Assembly: GCA_965262305.1 (NCBI GenBank)
Contig: CBDHEY010000001.1
Coordinates: forward strand, 62,001-126,000
Source: CBDHEY01 sp965262305
GTDB taxonomy: Bacteria; Pseudomonadota; Gammaproteobacteria; Pseudomonadales; Cellvibrionaceae
Reading direction: 5' to 3'
DNA length: 64,000 bases
Shown here piece after piece: positions 1 through 7,957 of this stretch. The notes under the pieces were generated by a model. The model was not told the origin of the DNA. It did no database searches and worked only from the letters and a program-made list of their open reading frames with translations. Positions within the stretch are counted from its first letter, which is position 1; each line of letters begins with the position of its first letter. Position numbers and translations under genes: made by a program.

Positions 1-2
1 CA

Positions 3-44
3 TTTGAAACGCTAAAAGAACAAGTTGATAGATCAAAAGGTTAG
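3..44 (+). CDS. C-terminal tail of a gene cut by the window edge, probably stomatin/SPFH family
   Basis: Only the last 13 codons and a TAG stop are in the window; the frame reads FETLKEQVDRSKG then stop. The stop is 5 bp before the ATG of the NfeD gene, so the two are probably co-transcribed. NfeD genes of this short type nearly always follow a stomatin/prohibitin-type (SPFH, QmcA-like) gene, and that neighbour is the only basis for the name. The tail itself carries no diagnostic motif. Confidence 0.5.
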   Translation, partial: FETLKEQVDRSKG

Positions 45-49
45 TTATC

Positions 50-499
50 ATGTTAACTTTTTCGCCCTTTACGTTCTATTTGGTTCTGGCTATAGCATTA
101 ATAGCAATAGAGCTCATCGTATTCCAGTTTTCGTTGTTTTGGATGCTGTTTATTGGCCTCGGAGCACTTGTGGCTACCTTAACGGCATTTTTGATCCCTT
201 CGGCTTCTTGGCTACTAGTGACAGCGACCTTTGTTATTTCTTCGGTGGTTATTTCGATAGTTTTATACCGCCCTTTAAGAAACTGGCAGGAAAAACCAAG
301 CTCTTTGGCCGGTCATGATGCCATAGGTCAGCGGGTTGAAGTAATCGAGACAGTAACTGCCGACAAGGCGGGGAAGGTGATTTGGTCAGGTACTGACTGG
401 AGAGCCGAACTAGATAAAAACAGTGAAGAAATACAACCAGGAGATCGCGCAATCATTGTCGATATGGAAGGCATTCGACTGACGATTAAGAAATCCTAA
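50..499 (+). CDS. NfeD family membrane protein, short form
   Basis: 149 aa. About three hydrophobic segments fill residues 8-75, followed by a soluble region (about 85-149) with the glycine- and valine-rich pattern of the NfeD OB-fold (GQRVEVIE, GKVIWSGTDWRAEL, GDRAIIVDMEGIRL). The ClpP-like serine protease domain of long NfeD proteins is absent, as in most stomatin-linked short forms. Members work with SPFH proteins in the inner membrane, probably in membrane-domain organisation or quality control; this is family knowledge. It follows the partial upstream gene by 5 bp. Confidence 0.85.
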   Translation: MLTFSPFTFYLVLAIALIAIELIVFQFSLFWMLFIGLGALVATLTAFLIPSASWLLVTATFVISSVVISIVLYRPLRNWQEKPSSLAGHDAIGQRVEVIETVTADKAGKVIWSGTDWRAELDKNSEEIQPGDRAIIVDMEGIRLTIKKS

Positions 500-530
500 T
501 TCTCCTTAGTGCGAGGATGTCGTGCAAAAC

Positions 531-534
531 TAAA
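531..534. repeat. Target-site duplication, left copy (TAAA)
   Basis: TAAA directly precedes the left inverted repeat and recurs at 765-768 directly after the right one. A 4-bp duplication fits several IS families. Such a short match could be chance, but its exact position at both repeat ends supports it. Confidence 0.6.
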
Positions 535-764
535 GGAACCCTCTGATTAACCTCGAGTGACTTCTCGGCTTTGGCGTATAGCCCTCTGCAACTGCTCCCT
601 ACGTTGCTCTACTTACCTGCATCCATGCAGGCATACAGGGCTTCCAGACAATACCGACCTCCTCGTCATTTATTTTCAGCAGATCTAGACATGCTTTTAA
701 CGAACTTTCTTGATCTTGGAATTTTCTAGGAGCCAGAATTTATCGGAGGTTAACCAGAGATTCC
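535..764. mobile_element. MITE-like element, 230 bp, with terminal inverted repeats and a 4-bp target duplication
   Basis: The left end (535-554) starts GGAACCCTCTGATTAACCTC. The reverse complement of the right end (745-764) starts GGAATCTCTGGTTAACCTCC, so the ends are imperfect inverted repeats of about 20 bp. Both are flanked by TAAA (531-534 and 765-768), a likely target-site duplication. Inside is a perfect palindrome arm pair, CCTGCAT-CC-ATGCAGG (616-631), within a larger hairpin closed by AGCCCT (580-585) and AGGGCT (637-642). No coding frame for a transposase is present, so it would be non-autonomous, moved by an IS elsewhere. I saw no second copy in this window. The IS family is not assigned. 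Confidence 0.75.
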
Positions 765-1669
765 TAAAGATTATCGGGCTGGATAAACTTCTTTATTTCG
801 CCATTTTCGCACACATAGGCTTTCCAACTTTTTAATTCTTCTTTGTAAAAATCGGCAAGTCTATAAATTCTATATAATTCACCACTTTTTCTAAGAATAT
901 CTAATCCCCTCTCAAGGGATTCAAATAGCTGTTTAGCATGGGGGTATTTTTTACTAACCAAAAAAGTATGCGTGTCATTAAACACTAAACGGATATTGGG
1001 AACAGGCACCACTTCCTCACCAAAAAGCGAATATGAAAAATCGCCCTCTCCCTTTATCCGAGCAAGAGTAAAATCAACCCGCCCTGCACTCACCATTTTT
1101 GCCATATTTATGTGGTTTTTCGTATCAACAGTTTCAACACCTAAGCACTCTAAGAGAACCCAATCTTTTTTCCATAATCGATTAGAAACGCCAGTAAAGC
1201 TTTTTATACCAGAAATGTTTTTAATCGATAAAAGTTCAGTGTTTGATTTAGTGGTATAGATACCTTTGAAATATTCTCCTCTGGGCAAAACTTGAGTCGT
1301 TTTATACAGATATTTCGAATTGAAGTCCTTGCCCCAAAAACTGTAACTAGCCGTAAAAAACAACCCCTGCTCCATTGCACGCAACGCGCGCTGCTGAGAG
1401 GGAGCTGCAATGACTTCAAATTCTGGGTCAATTCCACCAAGCCGTAGCGCTTTACAAAGCACTATCGCTTCAGCAACAACATAATTGCCATTATCTGGAA
1501 CAGTATCACCTAAAACACAATCGTCCGTTATAATCGCTTTCACAACAGAATCAAGTTGCTCTGGATAGGTGGCAATTTCCAAACGAATTTTTTTTGCTTG
1601 TACAAAAACCGAAAAAAAAAGTAGCAGAGTTATTACTTTAAAGTGAATTAACGGAACGCAAACTTGCAT
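764..1669 (-). CDS. Periplasmic solute-binding protein, SBP_bac_3-like
   Basis: 301 aa from the preferred start. The frame opens at 1714, but the methionine at 1669 gives a normal signal peptide (MQVCVPLIHFKVITLLLFF, then an FVQA cleavage site) and has GGCGAG a few bases upstream. The mature part resembles the amino-acid-binding-like periplasmic fold (ALRAMEQGLFFTASYSFWGKD, then a late MVSAGRVDFTLARI segment) seen in many orphan binding proteins of marine gammaproteobacteria. No permease or ATPase lies nearby, so the ligand and partner are unknown. The stop codon coincides with the end of the MITE; removing the element and one TAAA still leaves TAG. Confidence 0.7.
   Translation of the reverse strand: MQVCVPLIHFKVITLLLFFSVFVQAKKIRLEIATYPEQLDSVVKAIITDDCVLGDTVPDNGNYVVAEAIVLCKALRLGGIDPEFEVIAAPSQQRALRAMEQGLFFTASYSFWGKDFNSKYLYKTTQVLPRGEYFKGIYTTKSNTELLSIKNISGIKSFTGVSNRLWKKDWVLLECLGVETVDTKNHINMAKMVSAGRVDFTLARIKGEGDFSYSLFGEEVVPVPNIRLVFNDTHTFLVSKKYPHAKQLFESLERGLDILRKSGELYRIYRLADFYKEELKSWKAYVCENGEIKKFIQPDNL
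765..768. repeat. Target-site duplication, right copy (TAAA)
   Basis: This is the second TAAA. It overlaps the stop codon of the minus-strand solute-binding gene (TAG, bases 764-766). That stop is therefore made of one base of the element and two of the duplication. Confidence 0.6.
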
Positions 1670-1930
1670 ATCAACTCGCCATTTAGAACCAGTTGAAATA
1701 CCCAGTACTATCATTAGAAAAGGTCTTCTTTGAATAGGTTGCTCTCTGCTGTGTCATCTTCTGAGGTCTGTTCAAGCATTACTTGAAAGCTCTTTTGTCA
1801 TTTTATTCAACATATTATTTTTATTGTTTTGAAGGTTAATAGTTTACTTGTATATTTTTGATCAATATACAACAGAAGTCTTAGCGATTATAGCTAACAT
1901 AAAGAAGAAAAGACGATACAGAGAACACAT

Positions 1931-3109
1931 CTAATCCAAAATTGATACTTCATAAAGTTTCTGAATTCGATGAACTTTAAACACGACCCTCAATGCCATT
2001 GAATAACTTGAGTCTTTTAGATGTTTTGGCAAAGGAGGAAAAGGCGCAGCATTGTTAATTGACTGGATAGCTTGTTTCACGAATACGTCGTTTTTTGGCC
2101 GACCAACTGCTTTAGCAGAATTAACACCACCATTTGCATCAAAGTTCACTCTCATAAAAAGTGTACGCTCGATATATTTAGATTTAACACTTGGCGGATA
2201 CACAAGAAATTCGTTGAGTTGCGCTTTCACTGCAGCAACATAATTTTCTTCTGCAATAATGTCTTCTTTGGTAATTACTTGCTTATCAGGTGTTTGGTTT
2301 GCATTCTTTTTTTGTTTTTTAGATTGGTTTTTCAATGATTTAGGCGAGGTACTGATCTTTTTTTCTTGCTGTGATTGAGATGCAACCTGCGGTTTACTCT
2401 TAACTAGCCGGTTGGTATTTATAGGTTTTGGAACATCTAAAGTGAGCTTGGCTTGGCGATTTTCCTTTTGAATATTTATTTTATTGACCAATAACTTTAC
2501 TTCTTGAACCCTTTGATCACTGGGCGATATTTGCTCGAATCTTGCGACTAAATCTTTATCAAGATTATCCACCTGTAATAGAGAATCTTTAACTCCGCTA
2601 GATAAAGGCACTGGACTAATAAATATTCTTAAGAAATAATCAAAAAAAACTGTTCCCTCGATATGGCCAAGCTTAATTCCATTTAATAAAACCAAAGTAA
2701 CTCCACCGAAGCGGCTAACAGATAAAACATCATTCAGTAACAACTTGAAACTTAAAGATCGTTCAAACAGAGATATTTCGTCGGAAATACTCGAAAGCTC
2801 ATCAGAGCTGGTATTCACAGCAATACTATCAAACCAAATCGATTTAAATCTTCTTGGTTGAATTCCATCAGGGTTAATGATTTTCAATTGTATTGTTTTA
2901 TCCGCGTTATAAAGAAGCATTTGTTTAGCATCTTTTGATGGATTATCTGCCAACAAGCCACTGATAAATTGCTCTTTTCCAAACTGGCTATGAACCGCCA
3001 CCCCATTTAATTTCGGTAAGGCAGATGAGAACGAAGAAAAAAGCCATAAGAAAAAAAATAGGATTGTGCCGCTTTTTTTATTCCTAAATGAAATATATTT
3101 TTTATTCAT
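1931..3109 (-). CDS. Secreted or anchored protein: chalcone-isomerase-like domain plus TonB C-terminal domain
   Basis: 392 aa. Residues 14-30 form a hydrophobic segment ending SSFSSA, either a signal peptide or an uncleaved anchor. Residues about 35-180 match the layout of bacterial periplasmic chalcone-isomerase-like proteins: early GVAVHSQFGKEQF, FDSIAVN, a glycine-rich strand VTLVLLNGIKLGHIEG, and a terminal F-ISPVPLSSGVKDSLL. Residues 200-285 are a K/Q/S/N-rich linker. Residues about 290-382 look like a TonB_C domain: YPPSVKSKYIERTLFMRV, then GGVNSAKAVGRP and APFPPLPKHL. A TonB-type protein normally starts with a membrane anchor and Pro-rich spacer, so this order is unusual. It may energise an outer-membrane receptor, or use the TonB_C fold otherwise. 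GGA precedes the ATG. Confidence 0.7.
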   Translation of the reverse strand: MNKKYISFRNKKSGTILFFFLWLFSSFSSALPKLNGVAVHSQFGKEQFISGLLADNPSKDAKQMLLYNADKTIQLKIINPDGIQPRRFKSIWFDSIAVNTSSDELSSISDEISLFERSLSFKLLLNDVLSVSRFGGVTLVLLNGIKLGHIEGTVFFDYFLRIFISPVPLSSGVKDSLLQVDNLDKDLVARFEQISPSDQRVQEVKLLVNKINIQKENRQAKLTLDVPKPINTNRLVKSKPQVASQSQQEKKISTSPKSLKNQSKKQKKNANQTPDKQVITKEDIIAEENYVAAVKAQLNEFLVYPPSVKSKYIERTLFMRVNFDANGGVNSAKAVGRPKNDVFVKQAIQSINNAAPFPPLPKHLKDSSYSMALRVVFKVHRIQKLYEVSILD

Positions 3110-3462
3110 AGTTTATTCCAAGCAGTTTCTAACACTATAGCTCAAGAATATAAAGATAAAACGCTAGGCGATCTCTTTCGAATAAAAGCACGAATGGTTT
3201 GTGACTATTGAAATTACAGAAATCCAACATCTATCATTAGTATTAATTTTGTTGGAACACTTTAGGGTGAACTATTTTTTATACTGCACTAAAATAGCAA
3301 TCCGAAAACTTTCGGGTTAACAAACTAATAGGTATCAATAGTAAGGAATACAAAGCAAATATTGATATATGTTTCTAGCTTAATCCTTTAGTTAGCAATG
3401 GATTAAAAAAACTGAATCCATCACTCTGGCTTAACTTTGGTTTAAGAATAGGCGCGGCCTTA
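3110..3462. other. 353-bp intergenic region between gltX and the TonB-domain gene
   Basis: AT-rich and without a coding frame. It contains overlapping short inverted repeats around 3385-3420 (TAATCC/GGATTA and TGGATT/AATCCA) but no T-run in the right place for either neighbour. It must hold the promoter of the TonB-domain gene; I cannot place the hexamers with confidence. Confidence 0.5.
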
Positions 3463-4953
3463 TTAATTCGATTTTAAATTTCTATATTCACTCTCGTATT
3501 TTTTGAGTACTTTCTTTCCTGCCCCTCCCAAAATATCAATCGACTCACGGATTCTCGCCCGTGATAAATCCGACCCTAACAAAACCATTGCATCCATAAC
3601 AGAGAATGAAGAAGTTGAACCAGAAATCGCAACAAATAAAGGCGCAAGGAAATCTTTCATTTTAATTTGCATTCCATCCGCAATAGATTTAAGTGAATTA
3701 AATATTGCATCTCGCTCCCAGCTTCTTAATGCCTCTAATTCCCACAATGAAAACTGTAGTGCTTTTTTCTGTTCATCTAATGGTAGTTTATTTGTCTCAA
3801 AGGACTGCTCCTTCAAATTCAAACTACCTGATGCCAAAAAAGCAACCATAGGCATAAAGTCACTCAGGATCTCCATCCGCTGCTTAACATGAGGTATCAC
3901 TTGGATAAGGTTTTCTTTATTGAGCAGCCAAGAACTAAGCTTATCCGCTAACGCGTTATCGCTATAGTCTTCTCGAATCCAGACTCCGTTGAGCCACTTT
4001 AGTTTTTCCACATCGAAAATTGGTCCACCGAGCGACACGCGAGATATATCAAAACTTGCCTGCATTTCAGCGAGCGAAAATTTTTCTCTCTCATCTGGCA
4101 TTGACCAACCCATCCTACCAAGATAATTAGTCAGTGCTTCTGGTAGATAACCCAATCGTTGATAGTACAAAATACTCGTTGGATTTTTTCGCTTGCTTAA
4201 TTTGGTTTTATCCGGGTTTCGCAATAAGGGTAAATGGCAAAAAACAGGCGCTTCCCATCCAAAATATTTATATAACAATAAATGTTTCGGCGCTGAATTA
4301 ATCCATTCTTCACCACGAATAACATGGGTTATATTCATTAAATGATCATCAACCACATTCGCAAGATGATAAGTCGGCATCCCATCTGATTTCATTAAAA
4401 TTTGCGCATCGACCATCGACCAGTCTAACTCCATATTTCCGCGCAAAAGATCTTCCACCATGCATTTTCCATCATCTTCTGGAACAATCATTCTAACAAC
4501 ATAAGGGGCGCCTTCGGCTTCGCGAGCTGCAACAACAGCTTCGTCTAACTTTAAATCAGAAGCTTTTAAGGCAGTATTGATTCCAGCTTCTTTTCTACTG
4601 GCGCGCAGCTCATCAAGTTCTTCTGAAGTACGATAGCACTTGAATGCATGTCCTTTATCCAGAAGTTCCTGAACATATTTCGCATAGATCTCTTTTCGTT
4701 CACTTTGACGATATGGTCCGAAATCGCCGCCTAAATCAGGCCCTTCATCCCAGTTTAATCCTAACCATCGCAAAGAATCCAAAATCGCTTTCTCAGATTC
4801 ATGCGTCGATCGCATCTGATCCGTATCTTCAATACGCAAGACAAATTGACCGTTACTCTGCTTCGCAAAACATAAATTGAATAAAGCGATATAGGCAGTT
4901 CCAACATGAGGATCACCTGTTGGGGAAGGAGCAATACGCGTGCGAACGGTCAT
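3463..4953 (-). CDS. gltX: Glutamyl-tRNA synthetase
   Basis: 496 aa, normal length. It charges tRNA-Glu with glutamate in the cytoplasm. Class I signatures are clear: the HIGH-type motif PSPTGDPHVGTAY at residues 10-21 and the KMSKS-type motif KLSKR at 251-255. IEDTDQ (41-46) and the YHLANVVDDHLM segment (195-206) are also typical. The zinc-binding cysteine set of the E. coli enzyme is missing; only C106 remains in that region, as in zinc-free members. GAGG lies about 8 bases before the ATG. It is transcribed away from the nitroreductase gene. Confidence 0.97.
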   Translation of the reverse strand: MTVRTRIAPSPTGDPHVGTAYIALFNLCFAKQSNGQFVLRIEDTDQMRSTHESEKAILDSLRWLGLNWDEGPDLGGDFGPYRQSERKEIYAKYVQELLDKGHAFKCYRTSEELDELRASRKEAGINTALKASDLKLDEAVVAAREAEGAPYVVRMIVPEDDGKCMVEDLLRGNMELDWSMVDAQILMKSDGMPTYHLANVVDDHLMNITHVIRGEEWINSAPKHLLLYKYFGWEAPVFCHLPLLRNPDKTKLSKRKNPTSILYYQRLGYLPEALTNYLGRMGWSMPDEREKFSLAEMQASFDISRVSLGGPIFDVEKLKWLNGVWIREDYSDNALADKLSSWLLNKENLIQVIPHVKQRMEILSDFMPMVAFLASGSLNLKEQSFETNKLPLDEQKKALQFSLWELEALRSWERDAIFNSLKSIADGMQIKMKDFLAPLFVAISGSTSSFSVMDAMVLLGSDLSRARIRESIDILGGAGKKVLKKYESEYRNLKSN

Positions 4954-5102
4954 AAATCAACCTCAATTTTCCGGTTCTAATAAAAGGCGCGCATTATACG
5001 CTCGTTCATTAAATTTTGTTATGCTTTCAATCTTATCGACATGCTCTAACTGGAACATGAGTAGAAACTCGTTTAATCAAAAAAATCATACGACGCAATA
5101 AA

Positions 5103-5684
5103 ATGACTGAAATCAACAAAAACCCTATGATTGAAGGCTTGCTTACAAGACGATCTGTATTAGCAAATAACATGACGTTCCCTGGACCAAGTAAAGAGGA
5201 AACAGATCTAATACTCAAAGCCGCTCACAGAGTTCCTGACCATGGCAAAATCGGACCATGGCGCTTTATTGTTTTCGAAGGTGAAAGCAGAAACAAGTTT
5301 AGTAAAAAATTAAGCGATATATTTCTTAAAGAAAATCCAAACGCTAGTGAAAATCAAGTCGCGTTCGAATCAAATCGACTCATCAGAGCACCATTGGTCA
5401 TATGCGTTGTATATAGTCCTAACATTGATCACAAAGTGCCTGTTTGGGAACAGCAACTTGCAGTGGGAGCTGTCTGTCAAAACATCTTGAACGCATCACA
5501 TAGCTTTGGTTATGGCGCACAATGGTTGACCGAATGGTATAGCTTTAACTCCGAGGTAGATGCCCTTCTCGCTTTGAAACAAAACGAACAAGTTGCAGGG
5601 TTTATCTATGTCGGAAGTTTTTCAGAAAAGCCTAGTGAAAGAAACCGACCAGAATTATCAGAAAAAATTTCTTTTTGGCGCTAA
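5103..5684 (+). CDS. Nitroreductase family protein, YdjA-like
   Basis: 193 aa. This is a single-domain FMN-dependent nitroreductase that probably acts as a dimer with NAD(P)H. The N-terminal LLTRRSV supplies the FMN-phosphate-binding arginines. AAHRVPDHGKIGPWRFIV (about residues 40-57) is typical of the short YdjA/TdsD branch, as is QNILNASHSFGYGAQW. The natural substrate of this branch is not known. It is divergent from gltX across 149 bp. The Shine-Dalgarno is weak; a start at 5127 would also keep the domain intact. Confidence 0.88.
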   Translation: MTEINKNPMIEGLLTRRSVLANNMTFPGPSKEETDLILKAAHRVPDHGKIGPWRFIVFEGESRNKFSKKLSDIFLKENPNASENQVAFESNRLIRAPLVICVVYSPNIDHKVPVWEQQLAVGAVCQNILNASHSFGYGAQWLTEWYSFNSEVDALLALKQNEQVAGFIYVGSFSEKPSERNRPELSEKISFWR

Positions 5685-6001
5685 TTAAATCTTCTTTTTA
5701 AAAATTGTGTCACATTTTGGTGTTTTTTTGACACAAAAAGGTGCGCACAAAACGGCCAGATAGCTATCCTCTCGGAAAACTGTTAGCAGATGCAAACCCT
5801 TAAACCATTGATTTACATTGATATACAAAGGCTTATTTAATTTCGTAACAAAAGCTTCATATTCATGTAACCAAAAATTCATATAACTAATAAAAACTAT
5901 TGCCACCTTTTTTATGAGTGGCAGCTTTTAAAACGATTTCCCACGTTGCCATCAGAACTCATTTCAGTAAAACAACAATCCCTTTCAGGAGAGTGATATA
6001 G
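5685..6001. other. 317-bp intergenic region before the beta-helix lipoprotein gene
   Basis: No convincing gene. A minus-strand frame of 73 codons (5685-5906) exists but has no family resemblance, so it is not called. The region ends with AGGAGAG, the ribosome-binding site of the lipoprotein gene, and presumably holds its promoter. Confidence 0.5.
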
Positions 6002-7852
6002 ATGAAAATTAAAACTCTAGCCAGCGCTATTACTATTGCTGCATTAACTGCATGTGGTGGAGGCGATATTGTCTTAGACGCAGAAAACAACAGTGTATCA
6101 AATGATAATAGTACTAATGACAATAGCGTTGGTGATAACAGCAATAACGTTACGAATACAGGTGGCGGCAATGATGGCGGTTCTACTGGTGTTTGTGCAA
6201 GCTATACCGATGAAGCGGGAGTTTTACAAGAAGGCGAATTAGAAGATGATGTCAATTGTCGTTACACATCTCAGTTTGTAAGTTCTTCTAACGAAATTTT
6301 AACAAACGTAACTTTCGAAGCCCTTCCTGATGGAGGTGCTCATCTATTTAACGAAAGCTTATATATAGGTGAAAATTTCGACAGCCTCACTGATGCAGCA
6401 GATGCTGGCATTACTCAAGGTGGCGACGGGCCAACCGTATTTATTGAAGCTGGAGCAATACTTGGCTTTGCCCCTAATAGAGCATTCGTAGTTAATCGTG
6501 GCTCGCAAATAAGAGCAGAAGGCACAGCAGCGGCTCCAATAACTATTACTTCAGAAACTGATGTTGATGGAATGGTAACACCAGAAGCCGTTGAGGAATG
6601 GGGTGGAATGGTTATTAATGGTTTTGGCTTTACTAACGGATGTACATATGAAGCTGGCTGGAACTTCGAACCGAATATCGACAATAGCAATGCTCTCGCG
6701 CTTTTAGAAAACGCTGACTGTTCTATTCCTGTTGAAGGCTTAATCGGTAACGATCAATCCAACTATGGTGGCGCTCTTCCTGAAGATGACTCAGGTGTTT
6801 TAAATTATGTGGTACTTAAGCACGCAGGTTCAGCTCTTTCACCTGGAAACGAACTTAACGGTATTACTTTTGGTGCTGTTGGAAGCCAAACGACAGTTAC
6901 TAACCTAGAAATCTACTCCAATATTGACGACGGTATAGAATTCTTTGGTGGTGGTGTTGATGTAACTAACTATGTCGCTGTATACGTGCAAGATGATTCT
7001 ATTGATATTGATGATGGTTACTACGGAACAATAACAAATGCTCTTGTAGTTCAAGGCGGTGGTACTGATGCTGCAATCGGAACCCGCACTGGTGCGCACT
7101 GTGTGGAATCAGATGGTGCTTCAACAAGAAACGAAAATAACGTTTTCGATGAAGACTACCTAAGCCGTGCGACTATCAACAACTTAACTTGCATCATTTC
7201 AGCTAAAAATCGTGGTACAGCAGGTAATGGTGATGGAGGAGCTGGTATTAACTTTGAGGAGGGTCATCTACTTACCCTTAACAACTCAATTGTCACAACT
7301 GCATACGCTGGTGACGACGCAACAGATAACAACAACTACTGCTTCCAAGCGGAAGACTTACTCGATACTGTTCAATTAGCCGCTGGTTTACTTACCTTTC
7401 AAGGTAACATATTTGCATGCCCAGATTTGACCGCTCGAGGTATTCGTACTCCATTAGAGTTAAATGAGTTTGTTACAAGAGATGATGATGGTAACGACGT
7501 TGTGACAGTCACGACCGACGCCGCTCAATACCCAGAAGCGTTAAATCGCCGAGCTGATGATGCACCAGGACCATTTAATGGAACGGGCGAAGCGATGCTC
7601 ACTGCATTGGGCAATGTGCTATCTGATTCGACTGCTCGTGCAGATGAGGGAGTGACTACCAATATTCTAAATGGTTTTCTATCAGTAACTGCTTCTGAAA
7701 TCTTAGTTAACGGAGCAGCTCTTCCTGATGGTTTTGGCCAGCCTGGATCTACTTTTACAACAGAAAGCCTTGGTTGGACTTTTGGTCTTCTTGATGGTTC
7801 ACGCAGCCAACCTCTTTGGTTTGAAGCTGGTCAAACTCCTGGCGCACGTTAA
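6002..7852 (+). CDS. Outer-membrane lipoprotein with predicted parallel beta-helix
   Basis: 616 aa. A lipoprotein signal peptide ends in the lipobox LTAC, with Cys18 as the acyl acceptor. A low-complexity N/D/S/G linker follows (residues about 22-60). The rest is made of short repeating turns rich in G, N, D, T and V (VTNLEIYSNIDDGIEFFGGG, VTNYVAVYVQDDSIDIDDGY, ATINNLTCIISAKNRG), which suggests a right-handed beta-helix. AGGAGAG precedes the ATG. The next gene is a TonB-dependent receptor, so it may capture or process the ligand at the cell surface; that is inference. No catalytic residues are evident. A terminator-like hairpin follows it. Confidence 0.8.
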   Translation: MKIKTLASAITIAALTACGGGDIVLDAENNSVSNDNSTNDNSVGDNSNNVTNTGGGNDGGSTGVCASYTDEAGVLQEGELEDDVNCRYTSQFVSSSNEILTNVTFEALPDGGAHLFNESLYIGENFDSLTDAADAGITQGGDGPTVFIEAGAILGFAPNRAFVVNRGSQIRAEGTAAAPITITSETDVDGMVTPEAVEEWGGMVINGFGFTNGCTYEAGWNFEPNIDNSNALALLENADCSIPVEGLIGNDQSNYGGALPEDDSGVLNYVVLKHAGSALSPGNELNGITFGAVGSQTTVTNLEIYSNIDDGIEFFGGGVDVTNYVAVYVQDDSIDIDDGYYGTITNALVVQGGGTDAAIGTRTGAHCVESDGASTRNENNVFDEDYLSRATINNLTCIISAKNRGTAGNGDGGAGINFEEGHLLTLNNSIVTTAYAGDDATDNNNYCFQAEDLLDTVQLAAGLLTFQGNIFACPDLTARGIRTPLELNEFVTRDDDGNDVVTVTTDAAQYPEALNRRADDAPGPFNGTGEAMLTALGNVLSDSTARADEGVTTNILNGFLSVTASEILVNGAALPDGFGQPGSTFTTESLGWTFGLLDGSRSQPLWFEAGQTPGAR

Positions 7853-7891
7853 TAGATTGCTAATTCTTCTTTAAGAATAGCCGTTTGAGAG

Positions 7892-7919
7892 AGGGCGCTT
7901 TACGGCGCCCTTTCTTTTA
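7892..7919 (+). terminator. Rho-independent terminator after the beta-helix lipoprotein gene
   Basis: AGGGCGC, six-base loop, GCGCCCT, then a T-rich run (TTCTTTT). It lies 40 bp after the lipoprotein stop and 39 bp before the receptor gene, so part of the transcription may stop between them. Confidence 0.85.
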
Positions 7920-7957
7920 TAGCCAGGTTAAAATGAATTAATTGAGAGTGAATACCG

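Noticed and set aside
5685..5906. Minus-strand frame of 73 codons in the gap before the beta-helix lipoprotein gene
   Set aside because: No recognised family, no good ribosome-binding site, and a hydrophobic AT-rich composition expected from chance.
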